Shown one piece after another: positions 15,777 through 20,974 of a DNA stretch of 20,974 bases. Numbering within the stretch: the stretch's first letter is position 1; the number at the start of each line of letters is the position of its first letter. The notes beneath the pieces are model-generated. The model had not been told where the DNA came from. It did no database searches and saw nothing but the letters and a program-made list of their open reading frames with translations. The stretch lies in contig CALABN010000223.1 of the NCBI GenBank assembly GCA_937885735.1, positions 1-20,974 of the forward strand, in the 5' to 3' direction. The position numbers and the translations under genes were made by a program. This stretch comes from an uncultured Bacteroidota bacterium (lineage in GTDB: Bacteria > Bacteroidota > Bacteroidia > Bacteroidales > SZUA-534).

Positions 15777-16495
15777 TACTCAAAGCAAAGCACCAAAGTA
15801 ACCATTTTTGAGCCTAAACGGTCAAAGGCTCGAGTGTACTCCGTACCGTCCTGCTTGACCATATCGAGCAATCCGAATGAAAATTTAATTTCAGTAGAGT
15901 ACTTGAAATATTTCAGATAGTTGTCGAGTCCGATACCCACTTCAGCATAAATGTCAAACTTGTTGAGCCTGATTTTTGGCGCCTCCTCCGGCTTGATTTT
16001 CTTACGTGAAGCCAAATCGAAAGTTGGGTTTATGCCCATATAGACATAAGGCCTGTAGTTGTTTTCACGTGTCGCCCTATACTTGATGCTGGTGGGAAAC
16101 TGCAACAGCGTAGATTCAATTTTCATATCGTGTTTGCGCAATGCCTGGCCTGGTGGCACATCGGCATCTTCCAAAAGATATGACAAGGTTCGTTGAGTGA
16201 AGGCAAGGCCTGGCAATGTACGCAGGTCGAAATTGTCGGTAAGTTTGAGGTTGAACACCATACTTGCGCCAAACAACGCGCCTCCGCTGTATTCGACTGA
16301 ATAGACTGTGTCCAGCGTGTTGAATGCATCGGAATAACTTACGCAGAAACTTGTCTTGCCCAAAGAGAATGCGAAACCGAAATGGTAAGGTTCGGCATCG
16401 TAGAACGGCTTGCACCACGGACGTTTCTTTTGCGCCGTTGCACCACCTGCAACTGCCAAAACAAGTACGAATATCAGTATCAGTCTTTTTGCCAT
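15776..16495 (-). CDS. porT: PorT-like outer-membrane beta-barrel protein (type IX secretion)
   Basis: This 239-residue protein has a cleavable signal peptide (MAKRLILIFVLVLAVAGG, cut near ATAQ) and alternating beta strands of a small barrel. The mature start with YHFGFAFSLGKTSFC and the end with GLLDMVKQDGTEYTRAFDRL and GSKMVTLVLCFE resemble PorT, needed in Porphyromonas for type IX secretion and found across Bacteroidetes. The terminal Phe-Glu strand fits an outer-membrane barrel. It overlaps the COG2509 gene by one base. Other members of the broad OMP_b-brl_2 group are possible, since only motif-level resemblance was judged. Confidence 0.7.
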   Translation of the reverse strand: MAKRLILIFVLVLAVAGGATAQKKRPWCKPFYDAEPYHFGFAFSLGKTSFCVSYSDAFNTLDTVYSVEYSGGALFGASMVFNLKLTDNFDLRTLPGLAFTQRTLSYLLEDADVPPGQALRKHDMKIESTLLQFPTSIKYRATRENNYRPYVYMGINPTFDLASRKKIKPEEAPKIRLNKFDIYAEVGIGLDNYLKYFKYSTEIKFSFGLLDMVKQDGTEYTRAFDRLGSKMVTLVLCFE

Positions 16496-16511
16496 ACCCT
16501 ATTTTGTGCGT

Positions 16512-16519
16512 CAAAAGTA
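16512..16519 (-). promoter_or_regulatory. -7 element upstream of the PorT-like gene
   Basis: The minus strand reads TACTTTTG, matching TAnnTTTG, about 16 bases before ATG 16495. No clear -33 box is seen. It would drive the PorT-like/COG2509 pair. Confidence 0.5.
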
Positions 16520-16616
16520 TGAAAATTTCGGTTAATAGTTGCCTAACGATGCAATAAACGGATTTTGAAAGATATTATTGCAAGAGATTCAACAAAAAAG
16601 GCAAAAGCATAGGGAA

Positions 16617-17126
16617 TCAATCAATGCAGTTCAAAATGTCCATAATCTTGGTCTGCTTGTTCTCCTTGATTGGAACCTCGATGAATCCTGTGGTGACAAA
16701 ATACTTGAAAATCTTGACGGGATAGCGTTTCAACTTCTCGTATTGTTCTGCATTTATTGGATAGATAAGCATTGAAGATACGGTTTCGACATTTGACTTT
16801 ATTGTGTCGCCAGCGGCGTAACGAGGATATATGACAATCTCCTCGTTGTTAGTCAGCCTCAACGATATCTCGCGAGACTCGTTTATTGAAAATCCATTGT
16901 ATTTGTAATAGCGCATTTTCAGGAATCTGTACTTGCTTCCGATGCTTTGCGCCTTGAAATACAACGGGTTGTTGTTGAGTTTTGCGACTGTCACAGGCTG
17001 TGTAATCTTTATTTGCGATTCCGTTATGGCATCAATGACATTCTTCTCGTATTGGCACTGTGCAGATACGAGCGTCCGACCTACCAAAAGGAAGGCTACA
17101 AACAAAGCCACAAGGATTTTATGCAT
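16617..17126 (-). CDS. Small exported protein of unknown function
   Basis: The product is about 169 residues from ATG 17126. It begins with a signal peptide (MHKILVALFVAFLLVGRTLV, cut near SAQ), then a mixed alpha/beta body without recognised domains. The body contains charged strands such as REISLRLTNNEEIVIYPRYA and ends in KIMDILNCID. Upstream ATGs at 17183 and 17135 would place residues before the signal peptide, so the third is preferred. The mature protein has two Cys, one near each end, which could pair in the periplasm. It is flanked by the PorT-like operon and, divergently, the cyclophilin gene. I do not recognise the family. Confidence 0.7.
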   Translation of the reverse strand: MHKILVALFVAFLLVGRTLVSAQCQYEKNVIDAITESQIKITQPVTVAKLNNNPLYFKAQSIGSKYRFLKMRYYKYNGFSINESREISLRLTNNEEIVIYPRYAAGDTIKSNVETVSSMLIYPINAEQYEKLKRYPVKIFKYFVTTGFIEVPIKENKQTKIMDILNCID

Positions 17127-17199
17127 TGTATGCATCAACAAGATAAATTTTGTATAGATTGTCAAATGATAATCACAACACAAAAATATTCTTTTTAGT

Positions 17200-17207
17200 T
17201 ATCTTCG
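17200..17207 (+). promoter_or_regulatory. Possible -7 element upstream of the cyclophilin gene
   Basis: TATCTTCG differs from TAnnTTTG at one base and lies 25 bases before ATG 17233. The surrounding DNA is AT-rich; no -33 box was found. Confidence 0.35.
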
Positions 17208-17232
17208 CAACATATATTAATTCACAATTGCT

Positions 17233-17694
17233 ATGTCAAGAACAGCGGAAATACACACAGAAAAAGGCGTGATGAAAGTAAATTTCTACGAAGAAGGCGC
17301 GCCAAACACGGTTGAAAACTTTATCAAATTGGCAAAGTCGGGCTTTTACGACGGGCTGACATTTCACAGAGTGATTCCAAATTTTGTGATTCAGGGTGGA
17401 TGCCCATTCTCCCGCAACCCTGGTGACAGACGCATAGGCACAGGCGGACCTGGCTATTGCATCAAGTGCGAGACAAATGGCGGGAACCAATACCACGACC
17501 GTGGCGTGCTATCAATGGCTCACGCAGGCAAAGACACTGGTGGCTCACAATTCTTTATCTGCCACAATCGCCAGAACACGCAACACCTTGACGGTGTCCA
17601 CACCTGTTTTGGCAAGGTTTACGAAGGTCTTGACGTGCTTGACGCAATACGCCAAGGCGATTTGATTGAAAAGATTGTAATAATTGAAGATTAA
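17233..17694 (+). CDS. Cyclophilin-type peptidyl-prolyl cis-trans isomerase
   Basis: This 153-residue single-domain cyclophilin isomerises Xaa-Pro bonds. Catalytic and binding residues match the family: FHRVI (R46), F51 and Q54 in NFVIQGG, M95-A96 in LSMAHAG, F108 in SQFFI, and H123 in LDGVHTCFG. There is no signal peptide, so it should be cytoplasmic. It has five Cys (57, 76, 79, 110, 125), including GYCIKCE where many cyclophilins lack them. A clear terminator follows its stop, so it is a single-gene unit. Confidence 0.94.
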   Translation: MSRTAEIHTEKGVMKVNFYEEGAPNTVENFIKLAKSGFYDGLTFHRVIPNFVIQGGCPFSRNPGDRRIGTGGPGYCIKCETNGGNQYHDRGVLSMAHAGKDTGGSQFFICHNRQNTQHLDGVHTCFGKVYEGLDVLDAIRQGDLIEKIVIIED

Positions 17695-17706
17695 TAGAGC
17701 TTAAAA

Positions 17707-17740
17707 GACGGCCTTCAGCAAATGAATGGCCGTTTTTTTT
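17707..17740 (+). terminator. Intrinsic terminator after the cyclophilin gene
   Basis: ACGGCC (17708-17713) pairs with GGCCGT (17728-17733), followed by a run of eight T. It starts 13 bases after the stop codon. The GC-rich stem plus T run is the classic form. Confidence 0.85.
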
Positions 17741-17835
17741 AGTGCCTTGCCAAATGATTACAGGCAACGATTGGCACTGACTCCGAAAAAATCCAAAAAC
17801 ACACATATTATATATAGAAAACCCACCTATATTAT

Positions 17836-17843
17836 TACCTTTG
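17836..17843 (+). promoter_or_regulatory. -7 element of the Wzz/O-antigen ligase unit
   Basis: TACCTTTG followed by C is a full TAnnTTTG match, 22 bases before ATG 17866. No clear -33 TTTG is seen in the AT-rich DNA upstream. Confidence 0.6.
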
Positions 17844-17865
17844 CACGCTTTAAAATAAAATCATT

Positions 17866-18885
17866 ATGTCAGAAAACCAGAACCAATACAAATTCGATGC
17901 CGTAGATTTGATACTCTACTTTTGGAACAAACGCATTCCTATCATCATTGTCGGATTTGCAACCGCCATTATCTCGGCTGTAGTATCGCTTTGCATAACA
18001 GAAAAATACAAGTCGGAAGTAATATTGTTCCCAACTGCATCAGGCTCAATTTCCCAAGACTTGCTATCCACCGCATCTGTAGGCAAGAGTCTGTTGAGAC
18101 TAGGTGAAGACGAAGAACTTGACCAATTGATGCAAGTGCTTCAATCTGACCAAATCAGGCAAAGCATCATCGACAAATTCGACCTAATGAATCACTACGA
18201 AATAAAAAGCGGGACAAAATATCCCCTTACCCAATTGTACCAAAAATACAGCAAGAACATTGTTATAAAGCCAACAAAATTCTTGTCGGCACAGATAACA
18301 GTCTGGGATACCGACCCAAAGGTTGCCGCCGACATTGCCAATGAAATTTCGAACCTTGTGGACACTGTAATGAACGGTATGCAACACGAAAAGGCTATGC
18401 AGGCATTGGCACTTGTTGAGAAGGAATACAATGATTTGTTATCAGACATTAACAAACGTGAGGATTCCCTAAACTACCTCCGTTCTCTTGGTGTCGTTGA
18501 TTATCTTACTCAAGTAGAGACTCTTACCGATGCATTGGGTGTTGCATTGAGCAAAGGCAACACTAGCGCAGCCAATGAAATTCAAAAACGCATCGACCAC
18601 CTTGGTGAAGTAGGTGGTCCATACCTGTCAATCACCGAGCAATTGGTATACGACAAGAAGCAATTGGTCGACCTAAAATCGAAATATGCGGAAGCAAAAG
18701 TTGACGCCACACAACAGCTGGCTCACAAATACGTTGTCAACAAGGCTACCGTTGCCGAAAAGAAATCGTATCCAGTACGTTGGCTCATCGTGGTAACTTC
18801 AACATTGTCAGTAGTCATTTTATTTATGCTTTGCCTGATAATAAAAGATTCTGTTGCAAAGCGCATTGAGTACATAAAGAAATAG
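17866..18885 (+). CDS. Wzz-type polysaccharide chain-length determinant
   Basis: This 339-residue protein has the polysaccharide co-polymerase layout. A short cytoplasmic start (DAVDLILYFWNKR) leads to TM1 at about 23-44, then a large periplasmic domain with coiled-coil helices (about 175-290), then TM2 at about 305-326 with a Pro-containing lead-in (KSYPVRW) and a short basic tail. There is no C-terminal Walker/BY-kinase domain, so it is the Wzz form rather than the Wzc form. Such proteins set chain length during Wzy polymerisation of O-antigen or capsule. The next gene, 3 bases on, is a Wzy/WaaL-like protein, supporting the role. Confidence 0.87.
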   Translation: MSENQNQYKFDAVDLILYFWNKRIPIIIVGFATAIISAVVSLCITEKYKSEVILFPTASGSISQDLLSTASVGKSLLRLGEDEELDQLMQVLQSDQIRQSIIDKFDLMNHYEIKSGTKYPLTQLYQKYSKNIVIKPTKFLSAQITVWDTDPKVAADIANEISNLVDTVMNGMQHEKAMQALALVEKEYNDLLSDINKREDSLNYLRSLGVVDYLTQVETLTDALGVALSKGNTSAANEIQKRIDHLGEVGGPYLSITEQLVYDKKQLVDLKSKYAEAKVDATQQLAHKYVVNKATVAEKKSYPVRWLIVVTSTLSVVILFMLCLIIKDSVAKRIEYIKK

Positions 18886-18888
18886 ACC

Positions 18889-20352
18889 TTGCAGTTAAAG
18901 CAAATAAACGGTTGGTGGATATATGCCTGCACGGCATTGTTTTTGGCGCTGAACCTATATTGCATATACAATGAGTTTTACTTGTTGAGTGTATTGCCTA
19001 TTGCGCTGATTCTGATAGGTACGGCATTCATGGCGTTAGACAAGTTGATGCTGGCAATTGCGTTTATGGCCCCACTTTCCATTCCTTTAAGCGAAGTGGT
19101 GGAAACGCTTCCAATCGATATGTTCCTTCCGACGGAACCATTGTTGGCTGGCATATTGCTACTGTTCATCTTCAAGATTATTCACGAACGCAACTTCGAC
19201 AAGCGCATACTTGTCCACCCTGTAAGCATTACCATATACATTTACCTTGGCTGGATGCTGGTCACCTGCGTCACAAGCGTAGAACCATTGGTTTCACTGA
19301 AATTCTGGCTATCACGCGTGTGGTTCATTGTGGCTCTGTATTTCATTATGACACAGGTCTTCCGCAAGAACCATGACAATGCAAAGACATACGTCACGTT
19401 GTATGCCATTGCGCTTTGCATAGTGGTGATTTATGCACTTGTGCGTCACGCAAAATACGGCATCTTCGACCAAAAAATAGCGCACTGGTCCGCAAACCCA
19501 TTCTACAAAGACCACACATCGTACGGCGCGTTGCTGGCATTCTACATTCCACCTGTTGTCGCATTGGCGTTCAACAAACTTATGGAACCTCGCAAAAGGA
19601 CTCTTTACATTGGATTGACAGTTCTTTTGTTTGCTGGCATCATCTTTTCATATTCACGCGCCGCGTGGGTTAGCCTTGTAGGTGCCACAGGCATTTGGTG
19701 CTGTTACAAGATGCACATAAAATTATCTGTAATAATTGCAGGATTGGCATTGGTTGGCGTAGGGTTCTTTACTTTCGGCGATTCGCTGATGCGCGATATG
19801 AAATCCAACAATCAAGACTCGTCGACAGACTTTGCCGAACACGTGAAATCAATAAGCAACGTGTCTACCGACGCATCGAACCTTGAACGAATAAACCGAT
19901 GGAACTGTGCACTGCGTATGTTCGACGAACGTCCGTTGTTTGGCTGGGGGCCAGGTACTTATATGTTCTACTATGCCCCATTCCAGGTTTCATACGAACG
20001 AACCATAATAAGCACCAACGAAGGTGATATGGGCAATGCCCACAGCGAATATCTTGGCCCACTTGCCGAAGAAGGCGTGCTTGGTCCATTGACTTTGGTT
20101 GCTGTAATGATAGCAACCATAATAACTGGATTCAGGGCAATCAGGAAAACAAACAACAAAATGCTCGCAATGATAGGCCTTTCTGTGATTATCGGCCTAT
20201 TTACATATTATTTCCACGGTGTGCTGAACGACTTTTTGGACACCGACAAGGCATCAGTCCCCTTTTGGGGATTCACGGCTTTGCTTGTGGCAATTGATGT
20301 CTATTATTCTGACAACAAGCAAAATGACGAGAATTTGCCTGAAAAAGACTAA
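18889..20352 (+). CDS. O-antigen ligase/polymerase family membrane protein (Wzy_C)
   Basis: This 487-residue protein has about ten or more hydrophobic spans and a large periplasmic loop (about 296-400) before the last spans, as in O-antigen ligase WaaL and polymerase Wzy. Family marks are YSRAAWVSLVG (about 255-265), FGWGPGTYMFYY (351-362) and GNAHSEYLGPLAEEGVLGPL (382-401), whose His is the likely catalytic residue in ligases. The only start giving the first span is TTG 18889, 3 bases after the Wzz stop; the first in-frame ATG comes nearly 50 codons later, inside the membrane region. Ligase versus polymerase cannot be told from sequence. Its end overlaps the convergent gene by 4 bases. Confidence 0.87.
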   Translation: MQLKQINGWWIYACTALFLALNLYCIYNEFYLLSVLPIALILIGTAFMALDKLMLAIAFMAPLSIPLSEVVETLPIDMFLPTEPLLAGILLLFIFKIIHERNFDKRILVHPVSITIYIYLGWMLVTCVTSVEPLVSLKFWLSRVWFIVALYFIMTQVFRKNHDNAKTYVTLYAIALCIVVIYALVRHAKYGIFDQKIAHWSANPFYKDHTSYGALLAFYIPPVVALAFNKLMEPRKRTLYIGLTVLLFAGIIFSYSRAAWVSLVGATGIWCCYKMHIKLSVIIAGLALVGVGFFTFGDSLMRDMKSNNQDSSTDFAEHVKSISNVSTDASNLERINRWNCALRMFDERPLFGWGPGTYMFYYAPFQVSYERTIISTNEGDMGNAHSEYLGPLAEEGVLGPLTLVAVMIATIITGFRAIRKTNNKMLAMIGLSVIIGLFTYYFHGVLNDFLDTDKASVPFWGFTALLVAIDVYYSDNKQNDENLPEKD

Positions 20353-20879
20353 TCCTCAACTTGCGATTCAACCAACCCCAAATTCTTCAATCTGCTACGG
20401 AATCCAGACGTTGACGATGTTTCTGAAATGATATCGATTGCCGTCGTCAATTCCTGTTTCAACTCTGGATATTTCCGCAACCTATGGGCAATGAGCGACA
20501 AACAGTTGGTCTTCACTCCTATCGGTTCATCGACCTTTTCGAGCATACGGAAACAAAAATCGACAATTTGACCGTCCAACTCGTCGGGCACGTGGCTGAC
20601 CATAAGAATGCGACAGGCCATACGACGCATTCCGCTTGGTGACAGTCTGTCAAGAGAATCAACTATCTGCGATGCGTACTTGTCAAGAATGCCGTCATTC
20701 CTATCAGCCACAACAAGCAACGTCCACATAGCCGACTCCGACACTTTCCCGCAATTGCCGAAGGCGATCTGGAACAAATCGGAAATTCGGCGCGCATCTG
20801 TCCCCGCCCAATGTGCCACTATAGCAATGTTGGCTTTGGAACGTTCTGCAGCAAGTTGCTCATACAGACTGGCATTCAT
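20349..20879 (-). CDS. Alpha-helical protein of unknown function, possibly HEAT-like
   Basis: This 176-residue, probably cytoplasmic protein has no signal peptide or membrane span. It is predicted helical throughout, with spaced Leu/Ala/Arg patterns such as MRRMACRILMVSHVPDE, DFCFRMLEKVD and VKTNCLSLIAHRLRKYPEL. These resemble repeated helix pairs of HEAT-type scaffolds. No catalytic motif is visible. It starts 7 bases after the stop of another minus-strand frame, so it is probably a distal operon gene whose upstream part lies outside the window. I do not recognise the family. Confidence 0.75.
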   Translation of the reverse strand: MNASLYEQLAAERSKANIAIVAHWAGTDARRISDLFQIAFGNCGKVSESAMWTLLVVADRNDGILDKYASQIVDSLDRLSPSGMRRMACRILMVSHVPDELDGQIVDFCFRMLEKVDEPIGVKTNCLSLIAHRLRKYPELKQELTTAIDIISETSSTSGFRSRLKNLGLVESQVED

Positions 20880-20886
20880 AACTCAA

Positions 20887-20974
20887 TTAGCACCAACTGC
20901 GAAGTTTTTGAATTTCATCAGATAATTTAATATCTGTTTCTGCGGTCTTGCGGTTAATAACTGCTTTTCTCATA
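20887..20974 (-). CDS. C-terminal end of an upstream gene, or a 28-codon ORF (partial at edge)
   Basis: The minus strand is open from the window edge to TAA 20887-20889, ending DEIQKLRSWC. An ATG lies right at the edge (20973-20971), so it could be either a 28-residue ORF or, more likely, the tail of a longer gene cut by the window. The stop lies 7 bases before the next gene's ATG. Too little is visible to name a family. Confidence 0.4.
   Translation of the reverse strand, partial: MRKAVINRKTAETDIKLSDEIQKLRSWC

Noticed and set aside
1..20974. CRISPR arrays, insertion sequences, toxin-antitoxin pairs, restriction or other defence systems.
   Set aside because: I found no regularly spaced repeats, transposase motifs or defence-type domains on either strand.

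Overview
The window looks like chromosomal DNA of a Bacteroidota bacterium, most likely order Bacteroidales and probably from a metagenome-assembled contig. Four things point there: a PorT-like type IX secretion protein, an Omp85 barrel with a lipoprotein signal (TamL-like), repeated TAnnTTTG promoter elements of the Bacteroidetes primary sigma factor, and few Shine-Dalgarno sequences. This placement rests on recognised families and motifs; no database search was run.

Left edge (1-~927, plus strand). An AT-rich C-terminal fragment of a GLUG-repeat-like surface protein is followed by a complete biotin carrier subunit of a sodium-pumping decarboxylase and the first ~40 codons of its membrane beta subunit. 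The beta-subunit gene then runs directly into a truncated rpoB on the opposite strand. RpoB loses its C-terminal ~40% there, so this is most likely an assembly chimera. A second join may exist near base 400.

Centre (~916-9490, minus strand). This is the core translation and transcription locus. In transcription order it reads: rpsU, xerC/D-type recombinase, hpf, tRNA-Thr(TGT), tRNA-Tyr(GTA), tRNA-Gly(TCC), tRNA-Thr(GGT), tuf, tRNA-Trp(CCA), secE, nusG, rplK, rplA, rplJ, rplL, rpoB. The Thr-Tyr-Gly-Thr-tuf order equals the E. coli tufB operon. A near-perfect duplicate of the tuf translation start, with a 23-codon ORF, lies just upstream of tuf. A strong hairpin lies between rplL and rpoB, where E. 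coli has an attenuator.

Right half (9566-20974). A minus-strand pair encodes a TamL-like outer-membrane lipoprotein and a membrane-anchored triple helix-hairpin-helix (ComEA-like) protein. Divergent from it is a TrmH/RlmB-type rRNA 2'-O-methyltransferase. Next come a YhcH/YiaL-family protein (minus), a coupled PorT-like / COG2509 flavoprotein pair (minus), a small unrecognised exported protein (minus), a cytoplasmic cyclophilin with a clear terminator (plus), and a two-gene surface-polysaccharide unit made of a Wzz-like chain-length regulator and an O-antigen ligase/polymerase (plus). The end carries an unrecognised alpha-helical protein and the tail of a further gene, both minus strand.

No intergenic stretch exceeds about 170 bases. 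I found no CRISPR array, insertion sequence, prophage or defence system. Most of the window is conserved housekeeping DNA. The unusual features are the chimeric junction(s), the duplicated tuf start and several RNA hairpins.
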